Source: Planctomycetota bacterium
GTDB lineage: Bacteria; Planctomycetota; Planctomycetia; Pirellulales; UBA1268
Reading direction: 5' to 3'
Assembly (NCBI GenBank): GCA_003669585.1
Contig: QWOQ01000007.1
Location: 639,506-703,505, forward strand
DNA length: 64,000 bases
Of this stretch, positions 35,113 to 44,043 are shown piece by piece. Position 1 is the first letter of the stretch; each line of letters begins with the position of its first letter. Made by a program: the position numbers and the translations under genes. Under the pieces are notes generated by a model. It made no database searches. It was not told the origin of the DNA and was given only the letters and a program-made list of their open reading frames with translations.

Positions 35113-35913
35113 TCATTCGAACATACCGTCTGGGACGCCTTTCAGTTTTCGAACGATGATCTTCAAAATAGAATCCCATGCGACTGCCGTGAGAGTCACG
35201 CTTTCGTCTTGGGCTTGTGATGCGAAAAGACCGTGAGTGCCTCTCGACCATTTTTCATCGTACCAATCGGGAATGATCATTCCGCCCCCGGCCATATGAA
35301 TTTCAACCACGCCCCCAAGACGGCGTTCTTCCCACAGTCTTGCAACTAAGCTGGCCGTCGGATGAACGCTCGCTGAAAGAGTTGAACTCTGCTGCGACAG
35401 TGGCACTTCGACAATGTTTGAGCGAATCGACGACAAAGAGGCATGCACGCTGGAGGCCACAGCGGATTCGTTCACTGAATCAAAGAGCCGATTCAAGTCC
35501 GGATCGTCTAAGGTTATAGGCACTTCAGGTATCTCCTGCGAAGGCAGTGCAAAAATCACTGGCGCATTCTCGCGAGGCAACACTGAAGCAGGCACAACAG
35601 GAGGAACGACCGGTGGCGTGAAAGCCTTTTCATTTTCTCCAACTGGAGACTTTGAAGTTATCGGATTTTTTGTTGTCTCTACGATTGGCTGAACGACCAC
35701 CAGTGGCGCTGTCTGACTTTCTGTCGGAATGACAAATTGTTCTTTGCACTTTTTGCACGTTCCTTTTTTCCCTGCTTCGGTGATCCTTACTTTCAGTGCG
35801 TGACCATTCGAACAAAAAAAGTTAATCCACTCGGGATGTGTTTTGATACTCTCCTCGTCCTGCTGGGCAGTAACATTTCCATGGACGGTGGTATCGGCAG
35901 GGGAGTCAGGCAT
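35113..35913 (-). CDS. protein with N-terminal zinc ribbon, otherwise unknown
   Basis: 266 residues. Near the N-terminus INFFCSNGHALKVRITEAGK and KGTCKKCKEQFVIP form a degenerate four-ligand ribbon (the second ligand position of the first knuckle is His). A long Pro/Val-rich linker follows, then a compact C-terminal domain (VVEIHMAGGGMIIPDWYDEK, VTLTAVAWDSILKIIVRKLK). No family known. It is divergent from a membrane protein at 36079 carrying a similar ribbon; 165 bp separate the starts. Confidence 0.7.
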   Translation of the reverse strand: MPDSPADTTVHGNVTAQQDEESIKTHPEWINFFCSNGHALKVRITEAGKKGTCKKCKEQFVIPTESQTAPLVVVQPIVETTKNPITSKSPVGENEKAFTPPVVPPVVPASVLPRENAPVIFALPSQEIPEVPITLDDPDLNRLFDSVNESAVASSVHASLSSIRSNIVEVPLSQQSSTLSASVHPTASLVARLWEERRLGGVVEIHMAGGGMIIPDWYDEKWSRGTHGLFASQAQDESVTLTAVAWDSILKIIVRKLKGVPDGMFE

Positions 35914-36078
35914 TGGTTTACAACCGAGGAGGAGGTGAACTCAAAAAGAAACGTCATAAACGATCCTAAGTCTAGCTTCTATCCCGTTGACTTGACGGCC
36001 CGTCGTCCGCCTCGGACACTCGAGGTAAGAATCCCTTCTTATTTTCGAGATTTTCACGACTTTTTCACCTGGTGTTTC

Positions 36079-36750
36079 ATGTCTATTACGGTCACCTGCA
36101 CAGGCTGTCGGACTCGCTTCAGCGTGGCCGAGAAGTATGCAGGTCGCACAGGCGCCTGCCCAAAATGCAAGGCTCCAATCAAAATTCCCACGCCCTCGCA
36201 GGGGGTTGTTATCCATGAACCCGAAGCCGCCGTGTTGCCGTCGCAGGTCGGCGGAAAGGTTCGACTCGTTCCGATCCTCCGTGAGGACACACCGATTCAA
36301 TCAACCACCGTTGTTTTTATCGGTGTCGCTGCACTGGCCTGCGTAGTTCTGTCGTTATTGGTTGGAGTGTCCTATAAAAAACCCGATACTCCACCCACGC
36401 TGCTGTTGGCTGCTACTGCGGTTCTTCTTGCATTTCCTCTTGCGTGGCTTGGATACGCCATGGTGCGAGACCGTGAACTCGAGGCGTATCAAAGACAATC
36501 TCTCGTACTTCGCGTGACAGCCTGTGCAGTGGTGTATGCCGCGCTGTGGGGAGTGAAATCGCTGATTCCTGAATCGATGACTGCTGAAATGTGGCAGTGG
36601 GTTTTTCTGGGGCCGTTCTTTTTTTTCGCAGGAAGTCTGGCAGCCCTTGCAAGCCTCGAGCTCGATTGGGGACCAGCCTTTGCCCACTTTTCTCTCTACG
36701 CGCTGGCAACCAGTTTTTTACGGTGGTGCGCCGGCCTGCCTCCCCTGTGA
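36079..36750 (+). CDS. zinc-ribbon membrane protein
   Basis: 223 residues. VTCTGCRTRFSVAEKYAGRT and GACPKCKAPIKIP give a CxxC...CxxC ribbon of the MJ0042-like type common in planctomycetes. Five hydrophobic segments follow (TTVVFIGVAALACVVLSLLV, TLLLAATAVLLAFPLAWLGY, VTACAVVYAALWG, VFLGPFFFFAGSLAALA, FSLYALATSFLRW). The start at 36079 was chosen because the ribbon begins right there; the open frame runs on to 35737 in the promoter region. The next gene follows after 19 bp. Confidence 0.75.
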   Translation: MSITVTCTGCRTRFSVAEKYAGRTGACPKCKAPIKIPTPSQGVVIHEPEAAVLPSQVGGKVRLVPILREDTPIQSTTVVFIGVAALACVVLSLLVGVSYKKPDTPPTLLLAATAVLLAFPLAWLGYAMVRDRELEAYQRQSLVLRVTACAVVYAALWGVKSLIPESMTAEMWQWVFLGPFFFFAGSLAALASLELDWGPAFAHFSLYALATSFLRWCAGLPPL

Positions 36751-36769
36751 TTCGTAGATCACTCTCCGT

Positions 36770-38152
36770 GTGACTTCGGAATTCAACGTGGCTCCCACCA
36801 ATAATGAATTGTCGCTCGATCAATTGCCAGAACTCTCTGCAATGTCGTCGGGTGATTCTATGGTTCGTATTGCTCCACAAATGCAGGTGCCACTCTCAGA
36901 ACGAGCCCGGGCGCTGCTCGATACTCCTACTGTGCGACGGCTCGGACGAGTAAGCCAATTAGGGCTGGTGTCGTTGGTCTATCCAGGCGCGACGCATTCA
37001 AGGCTCGAACATTCTCTTGGTGTGTACCGCATGGCGATTTTGTTTCTGGATCGCTTGCGCCATGAAGAAGCTTTTCGAGACCGCATCGATGCTCGTGATG
37101 CCGGAGCTTTTTTTGCGGCTGCCCTCCTGCATGACGTCGGCCACTGGCCCTACTGTCACCCTATCGAAGACATGCGTCTGCCGGGTCTTCATTCGCATGA
37201 GTTCCTTGCGGCAGAAGCCATTACGCGTGGTGATGTGGCCGAAGTCCTTCGAACGCAGTGGCAACTCGATCCACTCGTGGTGGCTGACATGGTGATCGGA
37301 CGCAGTGCGACGCCTGAAAAACAAGTGCTGACCACGATGCTTTCCGGCGCCATAGACATCGACAAAATGGATTACCTGGTTCGAGATAGCCATCATGCTG
37401 GCGTTCCTTATGGCATGAATTTTGATGAGCAGCGATTGATCGAGAGTCTTTGTTTGGATGAATCAGGCACGCGATTGGCCATCACCGAAAAAGGTCGAAC
37501 GGCTGCAGAGATGATGGTTTTTGCAAGGTACGTGATGTTTAGCGAAGTCTACTGGCACCATGCAGTTCGAGCCGCAACCGCGATGCTGCAGCGAGCTGTC
37601 TGGATCGTACAGGATCTCGCCCCATCCGGTTGGTTTACATCGCTCGATGACAGCACCTTTTCTGAAACGTTACTGCAATTAGCAACGGGAACTCCGGCGG
37701 CAGAACTTGTCGAAGGAATTTTCGGACCGCGTCGCAGACTCTGGAAACGAGCAGCATCCTTTCATCAGCATGAACATCAAGAGATTCATCAACTGCTTTC
37801 CGGCCGATCGTATGCAGATCTCCTGCTTGTCTCCGGTGGTGTGGCAGAAGCTCTTTCCCGTCGCCTATCGATAACAATCGATCCAATGTTGCTGTTGATT
37901 GACGCGCCTCCCGAAGATCGGGAGGTGGAGTTTGCAATTGATGTGCGATCAACGTCTCAGCGCGGACGTCGATGGAAATCCCTCGGAGAACTCTCCCCGA
38001 TGGTGCGTGCCGTGGCGCATGAGCAGTTTGACGATATCGTCAAACGTGTCCGTATTTTTGCTCCACCAGAGTCTGTCAAGCAGATTCAAAGCGTCGAGGA
38101 TTTTGCAGACATCGTGTATAAAACGGCACGCGAACGGCTGCTGAAATCCTGA
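36770..38152 (+). CDS. HD-domain phosphohydrolase (SAMHD1/dGTPase-like)
   Basis: 460 residues, GTG start. TPTVRRLGRVSQLGLVSLVY and GATHSRLEHSLGVYRMAILF hold the first metal-binding His; AALLHDVGHWPYCHPIED near 120 is the HD motif with the extra His of the SAMHD1 type; LSGAIDIDKMDYLVRDSHHA gives the last metal-binding Asp. Relatives hydrolyse dNTPs to deoxynucleosides and triphosphate, though many bacterial members are untested. The zinc-ribbon membrane protein precedes it by 19 bp, so they may be co-transcribed. Confidence 0.88.
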   Translation: MTSEFNVAPTNNELSLDQLPELSAMSSGDSMVRIAPQMQVPLSERARALLDTPTVRRLGRVSQLGLVSLVYPGATHSRLEHSLGVYRMAILFLDRLRHEEAFRDRIDARDAGAFFAAALLHDVGHWPYCHPIEDMRLPGLHSHEFLAAEAITRGDVAEVLRTQWQLDPLVVADMVIGRSATPEKQVLTTMLSGAIDIDKMDYLVRDSHHAGVPYGMNFDEQRLIESLCLDESGTRLAITEKGRTAAEMMVFARYVMFSEVYWHHAVRAATAMLQRAVWIVQDLAPSGWFTSLDDSTFSETLLQLATGTPAAELVEGIFGPRRRLWKRAASFHQHEHQEIHQLLSGRSYADLLLVSGGVAEALSRRLSITIDPMLLLIDAPPEDREVEFAIDVRSTSQRGRRWKSLGELSPMVRAVAHEQFDDIVKRVRIFAPPESVKQIQSVEDFADIVYKTARERLLKS

Positions 38153-38208
38153 AGATAATCAGCAGCAGAAGGCTTCTGGCTGGTTTCGTAAGCTCACCGT
38201 CGCACGCT

Positions 38209-39183
38209 TTATTTATCGGTGGAAGGCTTTTCAACTCGAACGAAATCCCACGTCTGCTGACGTCCGGTGGAAGAGAGAACTACTCCTTGAGAAGATTCCG
38301 CCATAAGATTATCGAGCGTTGTCTCAAAACGCATCGCACTTTTACTTTCACCAACCGTCCACGATGCTTTTCGTGAATCCTTCGCTATCGTGCCAACTAT
38401 TGGCAACGACTGATCTGTAATGGCATCAAAGTAATTGCCTCTCAGAGTTCCATCGCGACCAACATCGAGTTGAATAAATGTGTTGGCCTGTTGTGTTCCC
38501 TCTGGCGCGGCAGCGTAGACCCCAAGTGCCATCCACTCAAGATCTGCAGGAACTTCTTTGCTGGGAGATCCGGCAAGAACACTTTCAGTTTCAGTCGCTG
38601 TGTTTTCCGTGGCAATGACAGTGGTTGATGCCACATTTTCCGTTGTTTGCGGATAGCCCAGCCATCGCGAGACCCCTACCACACCGGCAAAAGCCCAGAC
38701 ATTTGAATAGGGATGCGTGTAGCGCCATGCATTTGGATGGGCTCCATACCACGATGCGGTGAACGGCTGCTCAAGTCCATTGAGCGAAGTCTTTAACTGA
38801 GTTGCTCGCTGACTCGCGACAGCGCTTTTGGCAACAGGTTTTGTACCGAGAAATGCATCAACCGCTCGAGCATTTTGAACCGGACCAACGCCTGCTGCGC
38901 CTCGTAATGGAGTGCCAACTCCCGGACGAACGCCCACTCCGGGTGCTCCGACGCCGGGGGTTCCTACTCCGGGAGCACCTACTCTGGGAGCGCCTACTCC
39001 GGGAGCGCCCACTCCCGGGGCACCTCGGCCACCAACACCAGGCCCGGCGGCTCCAGCACGACCGGGCCCGCCGGCCCCGCGACCGCCTGCCCCTGGCCTC
39101 GCACTTGCTTGGGAAACGTCCCATACCGCAGAAAGAATGACCGCTGAAACAATCAACATCCATGAAAATCGATTTTTGAACAT
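38209..39183 (-). CDS. secreted Gly/Ala/Pro-rich protein of unknown function
   Basis: 324 residues with a signal peptide (WMLIVSAVILSAVWDVSQASA). Residues 30-95 are low-complexity, with repeated VGAPG units encoded by a GC-rich repeat (about 38900-39090). A helical and aromatic segment follows (FTASWYGAHPNAWRYTHPYS, VVGVSRWLGYP), and the C-terminus is beta-rich (IQLDVGRDGTLRGNYFDAIT, RKASWTVGESKSAMRF). This layout is common among planctomycete exported proteins. No known function. Confidence 0.75.
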   Translation of the reverse strand: MFKNRFSWMLIVSAVILSAVWDVSQASARPGAGGRGAGGPGRAGAAGPGVGGRGAPGVGAPGVGAPRVGAPGVGTPGVGAPGVGVRPGVGTPLRGAAGVGPVQNARAVDAFLGTKPVAKSAVASQRATQLKTSLNGLEQPFTASWYGAHPNAWRYTHPYSNVWAFAGVVGVSRWLGYPQTTENVASTTVIATENTATETESVLAGSPSKEVPADLEWMALGVYAAAPEGTQQANTFIQLDVGRDGTLRGNYFDAITDQSLPIVGTIAKDSRKASWTVGESKSAMRFETTLDNLMAESSQGVVLSSTGRQQTWDFVRVEKPSTDK

Positions 39184-39272
39184 AGAACTTTCAGCCTGTG
39201 GTGCCTGTAAAAAAACTCAGAAAAACATTTTTTTGAAACAAATAGCTCGAATATCACTCTTGAATGCGTCCA

Positions 39273-39312
39273 TAAAAAGAGTCCATCCTTCCGCAAAGAA
39301 ATGATGGACTCT
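39273..39312 (-). terminator. Rho-independent terminator of the haem-protein gene
   Basis: On the minus strand a perfect 10-bp stem (AGAGTCCATC/GATGGACTCT, 39278-39287 and 39303-39312) with a 15-nt loop is followed by a T run (39273-39277). It lies 24 bp beyond the stop of the c-type haem protein gene and before the next minus-strand gene. Confidence 0.75.
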
Positions 39313-39335
39313 CTAATATGAAGAACTTTGAAGAG

Positions 39336-39734
39336 TTACTGAACGGGACCGCCCGGGAGTTTTCCCTCTTTGATCAGATCTCCAAATTTTACAGAAGCTG
39401 CGTCGGCCGGATCGCTTGGCATGCCAGCTGCTTTTTCAAGCGATGCCTTGATCTTTTCAACATCCTTGATATTTTTTTCGCCTAAAATCTCTCCGATTGT
39501 TTTTCCGTAAGCGTTTCGCTCTTTCTTTTCTTTGCCAACGTGACACACGTTGCACTTGGCGGTTCCAACTTCTGTTGCAAGTGCTTTTTCAGCAGGAGTT
39601 CCCTCTGGCTTCACGTACAGTGCCTTGAACTCCTTGTCGTATGCTGGACGAGAGTAGGCCGACTTTGAAGACGAGCCCGCCACAATCGCGACCAAAAGAC
39701 CAACTGCCACAACGGGCACATTGCATCGACGCAT
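39336..39734 (-). CDS. small secreted protein with one c-type haem motif
   Basis: 132 residues. A signal peptide (VPVVAVGLLVAIVAGSSSKS) is followed by a helical domain with TAKCNVCHVGKEKKERNAYG: a single CxxCH haem-binding motif. No obvious axial Met is in the usual place. The start ATG at 39734 has AAGGAG 6 bp before it; the open frame is longer. It may carry electrons in the periplasm; a partner oxidase or dehydrogenase is not seen nearby. A good terminator follows, so it is likely a single-gene unit. Confidence 0.8.
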   Translation of the reverse strand: MRRCNVPVVAVGLLVAIVAGSSSKSAYSRPAYDKEFKALYVKPEGTPAEKALATEVGTAKCNVCHVGKEKKERNAYGKTIGEILGEKNIKDVEKIKASLEKAAGMPSDPADAASVKFGDLIKEGKLPGGPVQ

Positions 39735-40066
39735 GAAAAACTCCTTGCAAAGGGATACCGTACGATTCCTGACCGCACGACATTCGCACTTCAATAAAAC
39801 AGTAGCAACGCAAACAATACTAGAAACTTCTTGCTGCAAAATGTCAAGTGAACCCACAACCCGTTGGCATTGATAATCCTCATTCTGGAACAGCCAATGG
39901 GCTCCAAGATCATAAAGCCGAACGAGGCCGCAGACCCAACACAACCCGAAAACTCATTTTGTAAAAGGACACCCCGCCAACATTTCTCGCTTGAGTTCCA
40001 TGCCATCGCTCGCACTCATAGCGTTTTCAAAAGATCCTCGAACAAACTCTTTTGGGATTGTGTTTG

Positions 40067-42367
40067 CTAACGAACGTCTTCATCTAAAAGAGTGCTTAGA
40101 TCCGGCAGATCGCCCGGGAATGTTGTGTGTCGAAAAGGTTGTTGCGACGCGGCATAGTCAAACTCGATTCGCTCTGCCGCACCATCAATCCGGCGAAAGA
40201 TGCTGCTTCCTTCATAATTGCTCCCGACATTCTGCCAATCGATCAAGGAACGATATGCCACCGGATCAGAGATTCCAGACTGTTCCACCAGAGCATTTGG
40301 AGCCGTGATCACGAATCGGCATGTGTCAGCAAGGACCCGAAGACGCCCGGGCATCGGTCGGGTTGGAGAATCGAGCAAACAGGCAAATCCATCTTCGCAG
40401 ACAAAACTTGCATTCGAAAGTGAAAGCCGAATTGTTGCGTTGTCGGCGACTGCTCCACGCGTTTCTCCGTCTGCCAAAATAAATCGATGCGGGGAAACAA
40501 ACACCCCCCCATCCCAGATGAGATCTACGTCGCTTCGCTGCGTTTCTAGAAAGAGTCCAGCGCCAGAAACAATTGAATCGACCACTTGCAACTTCACTGG
40601 CATCAAAGAAACATCGGACACTCTTGGAGCATCCGAAACAGCACTCGGTCGCGCCATCAGAACAAATCCACTTCGGCCATCCGGACTTCGATCATCGCGC
40701 AAATCGATTGACGGAATCGTAAGCCTGCATTTCTCAAGTTCCAAAGAGGACTCTCCCACAAGTACGAACATGTGTCGCTGGGTATGCATGCGAAGTGACG
40801 TCACATCGAGATCAAATGCCACGCCCTTGGCAACAAGCCCCGCGTCGTGAAGCATGATGCCGGCATATCCGTGAGGGGTCGACTCTGATGCACCACCAGA
40901 AAATTTCACCACAGGCCGAGAACCCACAGCGCGATTCAACAGAAGATTCTTTCCTCTTACTGTAAAGGGCAACTCATCTCGAACGCCGGACCACGCCAAC
41001 TCAATGACATCTCCGTCCGCAGCCGCCTCTACCGCCTGTGAAATCGACGAATATTCTTGCGGTCCATCCGGCGCATCCACAACGCGTCGAAACGTCTGCG
41101 CTTTTTTGTCACTCGCGTCTTCGATCACTTCTTCCTGTGAACCAGAAACATCTCCGCTTTCAGTTTTGCCAGCACCGGGTTGTGGTTCTGAAAACCACCA
41201 CAGTCCTCCGACCAATGTGCCAAGGGCCATCAGCGGAACCAACCACGGGAGAGCATTGTGAATCGAAAATACTGCTGCAACCACCGGTGTTGCAGCAAGT
41301 GGTCTGGAAATAGTGATTTCGATCCCCAGACTGTCAGCAATCTCAAGCAACGCCGTGACAAGTTCTTCGGCTCGCTGGTAACGATCATTTGGATTCTTGG
41401 CCATCAATCGAGCCACTACTTCGCTAAGGCTATGCGGCACGTCACTTCGAATTGAATCGAGTGGTGGAGCTGTCTCCTGTTGATGCTGAAGTAATTTTTG
41501 AACCATGGTGCCATTGGCAAATGGCGGGCGGCCGATGAGCATGGAATAGATTGTGCAACCGAGCGAGTAGAGATCGCTGCGAACATCGGCACTGCGAGGA
41601 TCGCGAGCCTGCTCTGGAGAGATGTAGTCGAATGTTCCGAGGGTCACGCCGCTCATCGTGAGATCTTGGTCGTCACTTACCTGATGGAGTCGTGCAAGAC
41701 CCATGTCTACTAAACGGGCTCGACCGGTCGGCGTAATGATGATGTTCGATGGCTTAATGTCGCGGTGAACCACGCTGCGCTGTGATGCGTGGGCAAGTGC
41801 ATCGGCAATCTGAATAGATGCTTCAATCGCGCGAGGCACATCAAATGGACCTTCTTTCTGAACAAGGTCTCGCAGGTTTGTTCCTTCGATAAATTCAAAA
41901 ACGATAAAGTGCCATCCATCGTCGTATCCGACGGCGTACACACGGCCGATGTTTTCGTGATCCAGTCGGGCCGCCGACTGCGCTTCGTTTTTAAAACGGC
42001 GCAGCATCTCGTCATCACCCGACTGTTGCGGCGAAAGCACTTTGACTGCCACGATACGATCAAGAGTTGTGTCGAGTGCACGAAACACAGCTCCCATACC
42101 ACCGCCCCCAACAAACTTCTCCAGCTGATAGGGGCCCAGATCCCGGCCCTCAAGGAATCGACCGATTTCGGTCGTTGAAGTGGATCCACCCACGCGATGG
42201 TTTCTTCGAGCGGAGATGACCGTTGCGTCATCCGACATAATCAATGCGGACTCGGGATCGGCTGTTCGACCAACCAGATCAGAAGACTCCTTTGGATCAC
42301 GTCTATTCTCGACCCTGTTCAAAGAGTCTTCCGGACCTTGATTTCGAGGCGAGTGGCTATTCGGCAT
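40067..42367 (-). CDS. membrane-bound Ser/Thr protein kinase with beta-helix-like ectodomain
   Basis: 766 residues. The Hanks-type kinase spans about 76-345: GPYQLEKFVGGGGMGAVFRA (glycine loop), IVAVKVLSPQ (catalytic Lys), VVHRDIKPSNIIIT (catalytic loop near 202), LVDMGLARLH (DMG in place of DFG), TFDYISPEQARDPRS and SDLYSLGCTIYSMLIGRPPF. A membrane segment follows (LPWLVPLMALGTLVGGLWWF). The outer 370 residues have short strands (SISQAVEAAADGDVIELAW, LLLNRAVGSRPVVKFSGG), resembling a right-handed beta-helix of the kind seen in planctomycete kinases. Substrates unknown; the FHA protein at 32.9 kb is a possible reader. Confidence 0.88.
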   Translation of the reverse strand: MPNSHSPRNQGPEDSLNRVENRRDPKESSDLVGRTADPESALIMSDDATVISARRNHRVGGSTSTTEIGRFLEGRDLGPYQLEKFVGGGGMGAVFRALDTTLDRIVAVKVLSPQQSGDDEMLRRFKNEAQSAARLDHENIGRVYAVGYDDGWHFIVFEFIEGTNLRDLVQKEGPFDVPRAIEASIQIADALAHASQRSVVHRDIKPSNIIITPTGRARLVDMGLARLHQVSDDQDLTMSGVTLGTFDYISPEQARDPRSADVRSDLYSLGCTIYSMLIGRPPFANGTMVQKLLQHQQETAPPLDSIRSDVPHSLSEVVARLMAKNPNDRYQRAEELVTALLEIADSLGIEITISRPLAATPVVAAVFSIHNALPWLVPLMALGTLVGGLWWFSEPQPGAGKTESGDVSGSQEEVIEDASDKKAQTFRRVVDAPDGPQEYSSISQAVEAAADGDVIELAWSGVRDELPFTVRGKNLLLNRAVGSRPVVKFSGGASESTPHGYAGIMLHDAGLVAKGVAFDLDVTSLRMHTQRHMFVLVGESSLELEKCRLTIPSIDLRDDRSPDGRSGFVLMARPSAVSDAPRVSDVSLMPVKLQVVDSIVSGAGLFLETQRSDVDLIWDGGVFVSPHRFILADGETRGAVADNATIRLSLSNASFVCEDGFACLLDSPTRPMPGRLRVLADTCRFVITAPNALVEQSGISDPVAYRSLIDWQNVGSNYEGSSIFRRIDGAAERIEFDYAASQQPFRHTTFPGDLPDLSTLLDEDVR

Positions 42368-42814
42368 GAAAGCAAACTTTCAGATTTTCTAGCGCCACGG
42401 GCAACTTTGACAGTCGAGAATTCGTCCACACATCCCGCACACAAACCATATGCTAAAACAGGCAACTGCGTCAGACTCTCAGGGATTCATTTGAAACGTG
42501 TGATCAAATAACAAATTTTTATTTTAGACCGGTGATCGTGTGAATCTGTGAGATTTTTCTACCCTGTTTTCTACCCTAGCAGATTGGACACAAAAAGTTT
42601 GTCCAGGTTTGATCTTTTTTTGAAACGCTATGTTTGCGTGCCTTCCAGAGATACCTTTTGTTTTTGACATTAGAAGAATCTCTCGATTTTTATTTGCGGT
42701 GAAGAGAGAGAGCAACGTACACTTCGCTGGCCTAGACCTCTCTTTTTATAAAGTTTTGCGCATTTCAAAAAACTTTTCTGAGCTTCATTCCCCTGTCGAG
42801 AGATTTTATTCACC
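42368..42814. other. intergenic, no gene recognised
   Basis: Lies between the divergent kinase and HdeD-like genes. A short direct repeat TTTTCTACCCTG/TTTTCTACCCTA occurs around 42555-42580. No RNA gene or clear promoter seen. Confidence 0.45.
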
Positions 42815-43378
42815 ATGCCAACCACCATGCACAACGACCAGATCAACACTCCCTCCGCTGTTGCCACGTGGTGCTTCGTCGTCGGTGCCGTCCTCGGTGT
42901 TCTCGGTCTGATTTCGATATCAACTCCATGGGCCGCTGCTGCAACCGTCGATGTCTTTTGTGGAATCATGCTCGTTGCTGGAGGCGTATCACAGCTCGCC
43001 ATGACGGCAGCCACATTCTCTTGGCGCGGTTTCTGGCTCACGCTCATGTGCGGAGTGCTTTCGATGATGGCCGGGATTGGCATGCTCGTTTTGCCCAACG
43101 CTGGTATCGAGGCGCTCGTACTCTTTCTCGCAGTTGTACTTCTCTTCGAAGCCTCTTTGAAACTTACTGCGGCCTTTACAATTCGACACGTTTACCCGTG
43201 GGGCTGGTTACTCTTTGACGGAATGATCACAGCACTTCTGGGAATTATTCTAATTGCCAGCAAGCCGGCCGAGTCGGCAGTGCTCTTAGGCGTGTTTGTG
43301 GGTGTCAACCTACTCTCCAGCGGTGCGATGCTTGCTGCCGCAGGTTGGTCTATTCGTCGAGCTTCGGCTCTGACGTAA
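42815..43378 (+). CDS. HdeD-family membrane protein (DUF308)
   Basis: 187 residues with six membrane segments arranged as repeated pairs. TWCFVVGAVLGVLGLISIST, VDVFCGIMLVAGGVSQLA, MCGVLSMMAGIGMLVLPNAG and WLLFDGMITALLGIILIASK fit the DUF308/HdeD pattern, with a short loop and small residues at each turn. HdeD proteins are linked to acid resistance in enterobacteria, but their role elsewhere is unclear. Single gene; the next begins 147 bp downstream. Confidence 0.85.
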   Translation: MPTTMHNDQINTPSAVATWCFVVGAVLGVLGLISISTPWAAAATVDVFCGIMLVAGGVSQLAMTAATFSWRGFWLTLMCGVLSMMAGIGMLVLPNAGIEALVLFLAVVLLFEASLKLTAAFTIRHVYPWGWLLFDGMITALLGIILIASKPAESAVLLGVFVGVNLLSSGAMLAAAGWSIRRASALT

Positions 43379-43525
43379 TATACGAGTGTGCGATAGAAGA
43401 AACGCCACATTCAAAAACATCTGCGCCGGTATCGAGAATGTGAACATCGTGTTGCAGGATTCAAACGCTCTGTTTGAAGTCGATAGTTTTCTATTTTTTT
43501 ATCAGAAAGTTTTGAGGGTCTTGCG

Positions 43526-43969
43526 ATGGACATGGTTTGGATTGTGCTTGCCGTGGGTGCCGGCGCATGCCTTGCTCTCCAGGCTTCGGCCAACGGCTCC
43601 CTGCGAGGCAATCTTGCAGATCCTCGATATGCTGCATTTTTTTCAATTTGCGGAACGATTGTGACGGCGATCGTCGTCATGCTTTTTTTAAGACCCTCAC
43701 CGCCCTCGTTGAATGCAATTCGTTCGGCTCCATGGTGGAATTGGATCGGTGGACCACTCGGAGCGTTGATCGTTTTAGCGGGGGCAGCACTCACTCCGAA
43801 ACTCGGAGCGGCGGCCTTTATTGCAGCCATGGTCGGCGGACAACTGTTTTGTTCACTGCTGCTAGATCACTTTGGATTCATGAACGTGCCGCAACAAGGA
43901 CTCACACTTGGTCGTCTGACCGGCGCGATGATGGTTTTTGCAGGAGTGGTATTAGTAAAATACTGGTGA
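43526..43969 (+). CDS. DMT-superfamily YdcZ-like membrane protein
   Basis: 147 residues with five hydrophobic segments. MVWIVLAVGAGACLALQASA then NGSLR, FFSICGTIVTAIVVMLFL, WWNWIGGPLGALIVLAGAAL, LGAAAFIAAMVGGQLFCSLL and MMVFAGVVLVKYW are the blocks of the YdcZ (DUF606) family, half-size relatives of drug/metabolite transporters. GAGGG precedes the ATG. Function unknown; probably acts as a dimer. Confidence 0.88.
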   Translation: MDMVWIVLAVGAGACLALQASANGSLRGNLADPRYAAFFSICGTIVTAIVVMLFLRPSPPSLNAIRSAPWWNWIGGPLGALIVLAGAALTPKLGAAAFIAAMVGGQLFCSLLLDHFGFMNVPQQGLTLGRLTGAMMVFAGVVLVKYW

Positions 43970-44043
43970 TCCATTCAGAACGACTTTTCTTATCTTCCTT
44001 TTCTCCCGTTGGTGTCGGATTCCCTGCAGCCAATGACATGTTG

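Noticed and set aside
38153..38208. Hairpin between the convergent HD-domain and Gly-rich genes
   Set aside because: A bulged stem (CAGCAGAAG/CTTCTGGCTG) exists but no T run follows on either strand.
38890..39100. GC-rich short repeats that might be a regulatory array
   Set aside because: They are codon repeats for VGAPG units inside an exported protein.
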